Below are positions 5,776 to 12,347 of a stretch of DNA of 16,442 nt, piece by piece. The position numbers and the translations under genes are program-made. Source of the stretch: Bryobacterales bacterium (GTDB taxonomy: Bacteria > Cyanobacteriota > Vampirovibrionia > Obscuribacterales > Obscuribacteraceae); NCBI GenBank assembly GCA_903970295.1, contig CAJCHQ010000311.1:1-16442 (forward strand), written 5' to 3'. The notes beneath the pieces were generated by a model, which was not told where the DNA came from, did no database searches, and saw only the letters and a list, made by a program, of their open reading frames with translations. Each line of letters starts with the position of its first letter. Position 1 is the first letter of the stretch.

Positions 5776-8727
5776 ATGAATGACTTTCAAGACTACCTCG
5801 ATCAGCAGGAGATCCTCTTCAATCACCTGGGCGATACATTACGGGATCTGCAAAAAAGCCAAAACAATTCAGGCTCGCAGATGCTCAATCAGAAATATCT
5901 GGAAGAGATGGCAGCCATGGCCGCCGAACTTGGCGAAGGTGTTAGGCGGTATGGAGAAAAGCTCCTGTCTGCTGTTGAAGCTATCAACGGTAGCGGTGCC
6001 ACGGGCAGTCCTTCGGCAGTGAGCACAAATACCTCGGCATCCGGTTCTGGCTCTTCAAAGCACCATGCTGCACATTCGGCAGAAGCTACCGAAAGTAAAG
6101 AAAGCTTTGCCAAAAAGTTTTTCGGTGCTTTGAACCCAACTGAATTTTTCAAAGAGGGGATGGGTTTTCTGAAGGACAATTTCGAAACCCTATCATTCGG
6201 CTTAATCATCAAAAGCATGGATGAGCTTTCGGATGCCACCTCTGGCATGTTGCGATCCATGGGATCAGAGAGATTGTCTGCATTCACCAGCCGAATATCC
6301 GAATTGCAAGCCACTACGGGACTCACTACAGATGGTATCACTGAACTCGGCTCAGCGTTTGAGAACGAAGGGCTGTCTCTGGCTAGTGGTCTCAATCCAG
6401 AGCTAACAGATTATTTGACAATATCTGGTCAGGCAATGAAGCTTTTAGATCTCAGCGCCGAAACTGCTGCTCATTTTGCCACACAGTTAAAAGAAACCGG
6501 AAGCTCTGCGACTGACGTAAGAGGTGTCTATGAAGGTTTGGTGACCACAATGCAAGACCTAAACCTCACTGTAAACGACGTCGCAGCGAGCATCAAGGAA
6601 GCCTCTTCCCTGTTTGATCAATTTGGCGGAGTCGCAGGTAAAGACGTAGGCGCAATAGCGCAGACAGTCGAAAAACTTCGTGGCTTCTACAAAGGCATGG
6701 GCTTAGATGCCAACGATGCTGCAAAAAATCTCCAAAGTTTGCTAGCCGATCCAAACAAACGAATGCAGGTTGAGGCGGCTGTGAGCACCATGACCGGCAA
6801 ACACATAGACATCCGCACGGCTGGAGGACAAATGGCGGCACTGAGCGCAGGTGTCCAACAAACACTGAATAGCGGTGTATCAGAGAACGATCCCCAGTAC
6901 CAACTAATTGCCAAACAGGCTGCCGATATGGTCGGTCTTAACACCGGGACAATCCTGAAAGAAGCGACCGAATATTTACACTCAAACGAGCACGCACTCG
7001 GAAAGACTTTTGACGTGTATATGGCGACCAAGTTAGCAGAGGCAGCCGCTGAAAAAAGCCAGACACAGTCATGGGATCAAATGTCTAAAGCATTTCAAGA
7101 CTCTTTCGGGCAACTAAACACCAATCTTGGTCGCTTCTCTTCTTCACTCGCAATCTTAGTCGGACTGCCTCTCCTGGACCTCGTAAATCCGCTATTAGGC
7201 GCACTCAATGAACTATTCACAGACATCATCAAAATCGCCAACGTCCCTTTGGTCAAAACGTTAATTGATTGGGGAGTGAAGATTGGTATCTTATTTGGTG
7301 TCCTCAATGCGGCGCTACTTCCACTCATGAGCGCGATCGGATCAGCAGTGGCAGCGGTTACAGGTTTTGTAGAATCGATATCCGCATTCGTGGTCGGCTT
7401 CAACCTGATAGAAGTGATTGCCACAGTCGGAGAATTTGTCGCTGGCATAGCAGCTGCTGCCAGCGGTGTCGGAGAAATTGTCGCTGTGTTTGCGGCCATC
7501 GGCGCAGCAGTTTATTTGGTCCAACAACATTGGGACGCTTTTCTAAAGGCTCCAGAGATCCAAGAAATATCCAAACATTTCACCGGTATCAGCGACTCCC
7601 TGGGCAAGATCGGCGATCGCTTCTCAAAAGTGCTTGAACCTTTAGGTAAGTCTCTCGAACATCTCGGAACAGTTTTGGCTGGTCCGGCCGGAGAGATGCT
7701 GATCAAACTAATCGCCGGACCCTTGCTTGGTGCTTTGAATCTCGTAGTCAGTGGGCTGGATATTTTTCTCAAGATGCTGGCAGACAGCAAGAATCTGTTT
7801 GACGCATTAGCTACGCCAATAAACTTTGCCACACATGCCATAGACGGTTTTGCTGACGCGTTATCGAACATAATCTCTTGGATCGGCAACCTTCTGCATA
7901 TAGACTTAGGCGGTGGGACCAAATCTGGTGCTAAAGCCATTGATCAAGGAGCTGCCGCCCAAATGCCCAATAGTGAGACAACGGCAACAATTGCTCCCGG
8001 CGGTATGCTGACGCCAATGTTCAGCAGTCCAATTGCCTCACAGATGAATTTTGCTCCACCGATTGCGGCGCAATCCTCAGGCGGTATGACTGATATTGGA
8101 CATGGATTCAAGCTCCAAGATGATGCAGCCAAAGCATTCCTGGCAGCTCAGAATGAAGCGGCGGCTCATGGCGTAGCAATTCACATCAATTCTGCTTTTA
8201 GATCTTTATCAGAGCAAGCCTCTCTGTATGCGCAGAAACATGGTAAGCAAGCGGTCGCCTTGCCTGGGCATTCTGACCATAACTTCGGTCGCGCACTAGA
8301 CATTCAGAACTATGCGCAGGCGATGCCGTACCTAGTCCATGCCGGCTTTGTACATGGTGGTAAAGGTGGTGCTGCGCTCAAGAACGATCCCTGGCACTTT
8401 CACTTTGATCCATCTACTGGTCAGACAGTTTCGATGGGTGGAGTTCCGGCACCGCCGCCAATGACTCCCAACATCACCGATATGCCATTTCAAGCATATA
8501 TTCCGTCTCAGAGCGGAGAGCCTAACATGCCGCCTAACGGCGACAAGATCGTCGCTTTGCTTGAACAGCAGAATGGACACCTGGAAAAGATCAGCAGTAA
8601 CCAACATGCTGCCATGGCCAAAGCTGATCAACACCACATGGCTACGAAAACACTCATACAAAAAAACAGCCCTTCGGCTGCCTCCGCCGCACGTTTGAAT
8701 AACGCTATCGCCAACAACACCATTTGA
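5776..8727 (+). CDS. Tail tape-measure-like protein with C-terminal M15 peptidoglycan peptidase
   Basis: A 983-residue protein from ATG 5776 with GGA ten bases upstream; an in-frame TTG at 5710 lacks an SD. Residues 1-70 are coiled-coil-like, and about 75-110 form a Ser/Gly/Ala linker. A long helical body (120-450) is typical of phage tape-measure proteins, with a hydrophobic stretch at about 455-590 (LVGLPLLDLVNPLLGALNEL and several Ala/Val/Ile-rich helices) ending in QQHWDAF. The C-terminus (about 775-885) is a VanY/M15-type metallopeptidase: SAFRS (806-810), GHSDHNFGRALD (His835 and Asp842, zinc ligands) and DPWHFHF (Asp871, His874). DxxH, with Asp rather than Glu, is the arrangement in T5-type L-alanyl-D-glutamate endopeptidases. 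The role would be tail length control and local cell-wall cleavage during DNA entry. No other virion gene is present, so its assembly partners are unknown. The stop lies 11 bases from the convergent XRE gene. Confidence 0.7.
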   Translation: MNDFQDYLDQQEILFNHLGDTLRDLQKSQNNSGSQMLNQKYLEEMAAMAAELGEGVRRYGEKLLSAVEAINGSGATGSPSAVSTNTSASGSGSSKHHAAHSAEATESKESFAKKFFGALNPTEFFKEGMGFLKDNFETLSFGLIIKSMDELSDATSGMLRSMGSERLSAFTSRISELQATTGLTTDGITELGSAFENEGLSLASGLNPELTDYLTISGQAMKLLDLSAETAAHFATQLKETGSSATDVRGVYEGLVTTMQDLNLTVNDVAASIKEASSLFDQFGGVAGKDVGAIAQTVEKLRGFYKGMGLDANDAAKNLQSLLADPNKRMQVEAAVSTMTGKHIDIRTAGGQMAALSAGVQQTLNSGVSENDPQYQLIAKQAADMVGLNTGTILKEATEYLHSNEHALGKTFDVYMATKLAEAAAEKSQTQSWDQMSKAFQDSFGQLNTNLGRFSSSLAILVGLPLLDLVNPLLGALNELFTDIIKIANVPLVKTLIDWGVKIGILFGVLNAALLPLMSAIGSAVAAVTGFVESISAFVVGFNLIEVIATVGEFVAGIAAAASGVGEIVAVFAAIGAAVYLVQQHWDAFLKAPEIQEISKHFTGISDSLGKIGDRFSKVLEPLGKSLEHLGTVLAGPAGEMLIKLIAGPLLGALNLVVSGLDIFLKMLADSKNLFDALATPINFATHAIDGFADALSNIISWIGNLLHIDLGGGTKSGAKAIDQGAAAQMPNSETTATIAPGGMLTPMFSSPIASQMNFAPPIAAQSSGGMTDIGHGFKLQDDAAKAFLAAQNEAAAHGVAIHINSAFRSLSEQASLYAQKHGKQAVALPGHSDHNFGRALDIQNYAQAMPYLVHAGFVHGGKGGAALKNDPWHFHFDPSTGQTVSMGGVPAPPPMTPNITDMPFQAYIPSQSGEPNMPPNGDKIVALLEQQNGHLEKISSNQHAAMAKADQHHMATKTLIQKNSPSAASAARLNNAIANNTI

Positions 8728-8738
8728 TCGAACTGCAA

Positions 8739-8957
8739 CTACTGAGCCAATAACTCGGCGACATCGATCCCAAAACCACTGGCAATTTTAACCAGATTTT
8801 TCAAAGTGACGTTAACAGCGGCTCTCTCAACGCGTGAAAGATATGCGGTAGCGACATTTAGTTTGTCGGCACACAGCTCTTGGCTCCATCCCTTCTCCAA
8901 ACGTAGCTCCCTGACGTTTCGGGCAAGTCTTTTTTGAATTCGCGTTGTTTTATCCAC
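8739..8957 (-). CDS. XRE-family transcriptional regulator
   Basis: A 72-residue protein from GTG 8957, consisting almost entirely of a Cro/CI-type helix-turn-helix. Residues 12-68 run ARNVRELRLEKGWSQELCAD, then KLNVATAYLSRVERA and LVKIASGFGIDVAELL, with the usual 'SQ' second helix, the 'YLSRVER' recognition helix and the closing 'FGIDVAELL'. There is no additional sensor domain, so it is a minimal repressor. No SD precedes GTG 8957, but a promoter-like pair places the transcript start at or next to the GTG, suggesting leaderless translation. It is divergent from the PDZ lipoprotein gene and a perfect palindrome lies between them, so autoregulation and control of that gene are likely. Confidence 0.88.
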   Translation of the reverse strand: MDKTTRIQKRLARNVRELRLEKGWSQELCADKLNVATAYLSRVERAAVNVTLKNLVKIASGFGIDVAELLAQ

Positions 8958-8964
8958 AACCGAA

Positions 8965-8994
8965 ACTTTATGAAATTAGGACGTTTCCGTCCAA
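8965..8994 (-). promoter_or_regulatory. Candidate promoter of the XRE gene
   Basis: On the minus strand, TTGGAC (8994-8989) and TAAAGT (8970-8965) are separated by 18 bases. Transcription would begin about seven bases after the -10 box, that is at or beside GTG 8957, which would make the message leaderless. The -35 box overlaps the left arm of the palindrome at 8992-9009. Confidence 0.4.
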
Positions 8995-9009
8995 GACGTA
9001 TACGTCTTG
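8992..9009. promoter_or_regulatory. Perfect 18-bp palindrome, probable operator of the XRE regulator
   Basis: CAAGACGTATACGTCTTG is its own reverse complement with no spacer. It lies between the two divergent genes, overlapping the -35 box of the XRE promoter and abutting the -35 box of the lipoprotein promoter, the right position for one repressor dimer to control both. A further ACGTTTCCGTC just left of it may be a degenerate half-site. Confidence 0.68.
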
Positions 9010-9038
9010 TTGTAGGCTGGGAATAACTTCCCTATAAG
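9010..9038 (+). promoter_or_regulatory. Candidate promoter of the PDZ lipoprotein gene
   Basis: TTGTAG (9010-9015) and TATAAG (9033-9038) are separated by 17 bases, an optimal sigma-70 spacing. The -35 box begins directly after the palindromic operator. A short leader with SD AAAGGA follows before GTG 9066. Confidence 0.5.
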
Positions 9039-9065
9039 GCGATCAATGCCAAAGGAAAAATAAAA

Positions 9066-10700
9066 GTGTCCTGGTCTACATGCCTGTCTTGCCAACCCAC
9101 TGTGCGCAATTTCGACCGTACGGCATCGAATTCGGCGTCAAGGAGATTTTCTGTCTTTCTTCTCGTCAGCTTTATGGCTGCGGTAACAACAGGGTCATTG
9201 CTCTTGGGATGCTCAATGCCGGCGAGTACTCCAAGTGACGAGGAAAGACAAATCGCCGAAAGAGTAAGAGAAGCTGTCCGAGTTACGCCGTACTCAACAC
9301 AACTTGAGGCAATGCGAAAGTACACGTTGACACATGTCAAAGAAAACGTAAATGCTATGGAAAAAGCCGACCAGGATGAGCAAGCGAACGGTGGTCACTA
9401 TACGGCAGATGGGCAGGCTGTTTGGGCTGCTCAGATAGCGCGGTTCGCAGAACAAAAACGACTAACCGATGCTGATAAGGCTTGGAAGGATGCGCACCCG
9501 CTTGGCACCATGACCGATACCGAAGTTCGAAAATACCTCGAAATACACCAGAAGAACTTGGATAAGAACACAATCGACCTACCAGATCCAGCTGAGGTCT
9601 TCCATGCTGAAGCAAACCAGCAACAAGAAAATTCTCCTGCAACAGCCTTGAAGCCAGAAACGCCGGTTTCTTATATAGCAGACAACCAAAATGTTTCGCT
9701 CTGCAATTATAGACTCGGTATGACTTTTAAAGAATTTCAGAAAAGTCCGCCACCAGATCCGATCAGACCAGACTCATTGCCGCAAATCGGTGGGTCGCTC
9801 GATCCAGAAACTCACTTCGGTCAGTATCAGGTCTTCAATGCGAACTTCTACCTTTTCCCAGAGCCAGGACCGATATTTTGCTTCTTTCAAACGTCAGATG
9901 GTGAGCAGCGGCTTATACGATTCGGCGGACAGGTGAAAGCTACTAACATTGCAATCATCGCCTCTGCGCTTACTAAAAAGTACGGCGAACCTCAAGTAAA
10001 CGAACCAATCGACACCACAGCACACTCTCACTTTGAGTGGTCAGTCGGAAATTCCAAAATTATTTTGTCTTCTTCAAATCCCGCGACCGGCGATCTCGAA
10101 TTTCTCATTCCCACCGAATGGCAAAAATGCCAAGAAATGAGGTTGCCGGTGGAACTCAAACGTGAGGCCGAACAAACAAAGTTGCGGGCCGCAGAACAAG
10201 CAGCTAGTCAGCAAGCGATACTGGACCGCAAGCACGCCATCGAAGAAACTATTAGGGTCAATCAGGAACAAACGGAAGAAAGGCAACGAAAACATGACGC
10301 TGAGATGGCGCGCCAGGACGAAAAAAATAAGGCCGACGAAGTTGCTCGTGAAGAAAAAGCGCGCAGTATGAAACAGTATCGTGACGAGCGCGATCGAAGA
10401 TTTTTTGCCCATCAGGCGGAAATTCCGGCTTTCGCAACTCAGCTCGGAACAGTTGGACTTCGATTGGACAAAAAGACCGGCTCAATCATCGAAATTTTCC
10501 CTGGCAGCGATCTTGAGAAGTCAGGCTGCCAGCCAGGGGATTGCATAACAGCAGTGGATGGATTGCCACTCGATGGCGATTATCTTGTAAATGCTCTCTT
10601 GGGAAAGCCTGATAGCAACTTAAGTCTGACTATTTTGCACGATGGGCAACCAATGACTGTGTCGGTCGTTCGTCATGTATTCGCAAAGAAAGCACCTTGA
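9066..10700 (+). CDS. PDZ-domain lipoprotein of unknown function
   Basis: A 544-residue protein from GTG 9066, with AAAGGA about nine bases upstream. A long N-region with two Arg (SASRRF) precedes a hydrophobic core (SVFLLVSFMAAVTTGSLLLG) and a lipobox LLGC with Cys49, so the mature protein should be lipid-anchored to a membrane. Residues ~60-190 are charged and helical. Residues ~208-345 form a mixed domain (CNYRLGMTFKEFQKS, then LTKKYGEPQ and HFEWSVGNSKIILSS) that recalls small 'LGMT...YGEP...W' domains of exported proteins. Residues ~352-450 are a Glu/Lys/Gln/Arg-rich coiled coil. Residues ~458-541 form a PDZ domain (GTVGLRLDK, GSIIEIFPGSDLEKSG, PGDCITAVDG). No protease domain is present. 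A scaffold or peptide-binding role at the envelope is inferred. The gene is under the divergent XRE operator. Confidence 0.75.
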   Translation: MSWSTCLSCQPTVRNFDRTASNSASRRFSVFLLVSFMAAVTTGSLLLGCSMPASTPSDEERQIAERVREAVRVTPYSTQLEAMRKYTLTHVKENVNAMEKADQDEQANGGHYTADGQAVWAAQIARFAEQKRLTDADKAWKDAHPLGTMTDTEVRKYLEIHQKNLDKNTIDLPDPAEVFHAEANQQQENSPATALKPETPVSYIADNQNVSLCNYRLGMTFKEFQKSPPPDPIRPDSLPQIGGSLDPETHFGQYQVFNANFYLFPEPGPIFCFFQTSDGEQRLIRFGGQVKATNIAIIASALTKKYGEPQVNEPIDTTAHSHFEWSVGNSKIILSSSNPATGDLEFLIPTEWQKCQEMRLPVELKREAEQTKLRAAEQAASQQAILDRKHAIEETIRVNQEQTEERQRKHDAEMARQDEKNKADEVAREEKARSMKQYRDERDRRFFAHQAEIPAFATQLGTVGLRLDKKTGSIIEIFPGSDLEKSGCQPGDCITAVDGLPLDGDYLVNALLGKPDSNLSLTILHDGQPMTVSVVRHVFAKKAP

Positions 10701-11311
10701 CCCGGCAAGGACTTCTCTGCGCAGACCATAGCTCCGTTCTTATAGCCGTTGAAAAAATCCTTTGCTCTTGTCAGATCGGAACTGAGTCCCGCCATAGCAT
10801 AAGCCCAATGGTCAAGCGAATTACCAGTAACAAACCCGCTTTCGATCGAGTGAAATTCGCACCCGCGTGCATCCGACCAGAGGTCCTTCAAAGCTGTCAC
10901 CGTTACAACCCCGCTGCCGATATTTCTTTCGATAGCTCCGACTGCATCGATAAGTGAGACATCGATGCCGTCACTGATGACAGCGCCACTCTGTTTGTAC
11001 TCGCTCATTAATTGCATAACTGTTGGCAGTGACACTGAATGCGGCACAAACAAAGCATTCTGTGCGCCACCCCGAGATTGGAAACGGAGCAGTGTTGCAG
11101 AAAGCCCAAGCGACTTGAGATGCGCAACCAGGCGAATGTTGACGTCGTCATTCTCAGCGACTGTTTTGTTATGACGCGAAGCCGTGATCAATGCAAATGG
11201 TTGAGCAGCGCTTATGTGCTGCCGAACCGAAGAAAACATGTCATTTTTTAGGCACTCTATCGCAAGAAATCTAGTGCGGTTGTAGTGATGTGCGGTTGAT
11301 TCGATTTTCAT
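10673..11311 (-). CDS. Conserved-looking hypothetical protein, 212 residues
   Basis: From ATG 11311, with GAGAGG five bases upstream, to TGA 10673. Its end overlaps the convergent lipoprotein gene by 28 bases. The family is not recognised with certainty. Residues ~38-75 (FALITASRHNKTVAENDDVN, then RLVAHLKSLGL) resemble the small phage/plasmid proteins grouped as DUF3293, which share an 'ITA.R...N..r...L...L' pattern, but the match is weak. No signal peptide, membrane segment or catalytic motif is evident; the rest is a mixed alpha/beta composition with a Gly/Lys-rich tail (NGYKNGAMVCAEKSLPGQG). It is likely cytosolic. Its placement between element genes and an integrase remnant fits accessory cargo. 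Confidence 0.66.
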   Translation of the reverse strand: MKIESTAHHYNRTRFLAIECLKNDMFSSVRQHISAAQPFALITASRHNKTVAENDDVNIRLVAHLKSLGLSATLLRFQSRGGAQNALFVPHSVSLPTVMQLMSEYKQSGAVISDGIDVSLIDAVGAIERNIGSGVVTVTALKDLWSDARGCEFHSIESGFVTGNSLDHWAYAMAGLSSDLTRAKDFFNGYKNGAMVCAEKSLPGQGAFFANT

Positions 11312-11807
11312 TGTCGCCTCTCTTTATTCAAGGGAACGTGTCTGCCTGGAAACGCCTGACACTTTTGGAAATTCTTTTCTTCTATCCTTCTCTGTTTTAT
11401 AAATCGTCAGACATCTGCAAATCCCCTCAGGCACTGTTTTTTCAGCTGACACGCTTGTGGCCTGAACCTCCCAGTTTTTTTTCTGGGATGTCGCTGGGTA
11501 TCTGCCAGGTGTGGGAAACGAATGTGAATCTGACTGAGAGAGAACGGGGCCGATTCAATTGTGCGAAAAGATGAGCGTTAAAATCTAAATGATATATTGC
11601 CACGGCTGTATCGGCAAAGGCCATCAGGAAGAACTTAAGGCTAAAACGGACTCCCGGGAAAACTCCCGGGATTTAATGCAGCGACGTGCTCCTCGGTACC
11701 ATTAGACTACCTTTAAGGCAGAGACAAAACAGTGACTCCGTGGAGCTTCGCAAGCTACTAAGCCATGTTCGCTCCGGTCCAGCAGAAGAATCCCCTCGTC
11801 TGCCCCA
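11312..11807. other. 496-base noncoding stretch with hairpins
   Basis: No supported gene lies here. It contains a hairpin with a T8 loop (TCCCAG / CTGGGA, 11469-11488), a tandem repeat able to form a hairpin (11650-11671), a small AGCTT-CGC-AAGCT hairpin near 11734-11746, and a GCAGA/TCTGC pair near 11781-11802. The region from 11640 to 11800 looks more structured than random intergenic DNA, but no tRNA cloverleaf or known RNA could be fitted on either strand. Confidence 0.45.
11650..11671. repeat. Tandem ACTCCCGGGA repeat / possible terminator hairpin
   Basis: ACTCCCGGGA occurs twice (11650-11659 and 11662-11671), two bases apart. Because the core CCCGGG is self-complementary, TCCCGGG and CCCGGGA form a seven-pair stem with a six-base loop. 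Only three Ts follow on the plus strand, so a terminator role is uncertain. Confidence 0.45.
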
Positions 11808-12240
11808 TTAAAACTCGGAAACGCAAGCTAGCATTGCCTTTTCGGTCCTCAATAAATTCACTATCCCGCCTTTTTGATCTGGAGAAGAGGCTGGTTTTGC
11901 TTTGAACATTTCTTTCAGGCGGGCGTCCTGCTCCCGGGTATATTCATCGATCCAACCAGCGTAGTTGCGAATGAGCACGTCAATGGTGCTCCAGCCGCCT
12001 AGTTTTCGCGATATAGGGTCGGGTATTTTCAACGCTACATTGATGCTGGGATCGACGTAAGGGGCGATGACCTCGGAAACGGTAATAGCCGTCTCGCACC
12101 AATAGCCGTTTAATTTCTCGGCAACCCATTTGCAGAAGGCGGTTACACTCTGGCAAATGCTGAAGGTTGGACCGTGTGAGCCGGAGTGATCCTAGCTCCT
12201 TCGTGCCCACGAACAAGTTCCGGTTGCCCTTGCCCTCAGT
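11808..12240 (-). pseudogene. Tyrosine recombinase (integrase) C-terminal remnant, frameshifted
   Basis: Two overlapping minus-strand frames together read as the catalytic end of a tyrosine recombinase. The upstream frame, from 12240 down to about 12035, gives LFVGTKELGSLRLTRSNLQH and then GHRPLRRSQHQ, matching the usual 'vF.t..G.pl..sNl' strand and the H-x-L-R active-site box, with one extra residue. The reading then shifts to the frame ending at TAA 11808, which gives ALKIPDPISRKLGGWSTIDV, then LIRNYAGWID: the 'ISRKLGH.S...T...Y' helix with the nucleophilic Tyr in RNYAG. The second catalytic His (LGH/W) is replaced by Gly-Gly-Trp. The N-terminal half, including the first catalytic Arg, is missing, and an 18-bp palindrome marks the break. 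Not functional as read. Confidence 0.66.
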
Positions 12241-12258
12241 CGACTAATTAATTAGTCG
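12241..12258. repeat. 18-bp palindrome with stop codons in all six frames
   Basis: CGACTAATTAATTAGTCG is perfectly self-complementary. TAA, TAA and TAG fall in three different frames, and symmetry repeats this on the other strand. With one bulged C it extends to CAGT...ACTG. It sits exactly where the integrase remnant ends. A related sequence (AGTCGACACTAATTAGTC, read on the minus strand) occurs near 16033-16050. Confidence 0.6.
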
Positions 12259-12283
12259 CACTGCTGATGACGCTGCCGTGCAA

Positions 12284-12330
12284 AATTAAGAAAAGAGCGC
12301 GGAGCGAATCGGCGCTGGCAATCTTTTTCT
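12284..12330 (-). terminator. Probable terminator after the GH16-like gene (possibly bidirectional)
   Basis: AGCGC (12296-12300) pairs with GCGCT (12312-12316). On the minus strand the stem is followed by CTTTTCTTAATTTTG; on the plus strand it is followed after a few bases by CTTTTTCTT. It lies 18 bases beyond the end of the GH16-like gene. Confidence 0.45.
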
Positions 12331-12347
12331 TATGAGGTTGTCGCTAA

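Noticed and set aside
5889..6395. Long minus-strand frame inside the tape-measure gene (168 codons), and similar ones at 7095-7499 and 7512-7940
   Set aside because: These are antisense shadows of a strongly supported gene, with Ser/Pro/Ala composition typical of reverse frames and no SD.
11640..11720. Possible tRNA on the minus strand (AATGGTA resembles a D-loop)
   Set aside because: No T-arm GTTCNANTC, no acceptor stem pairing and no proper anticodon arm could be fitted.
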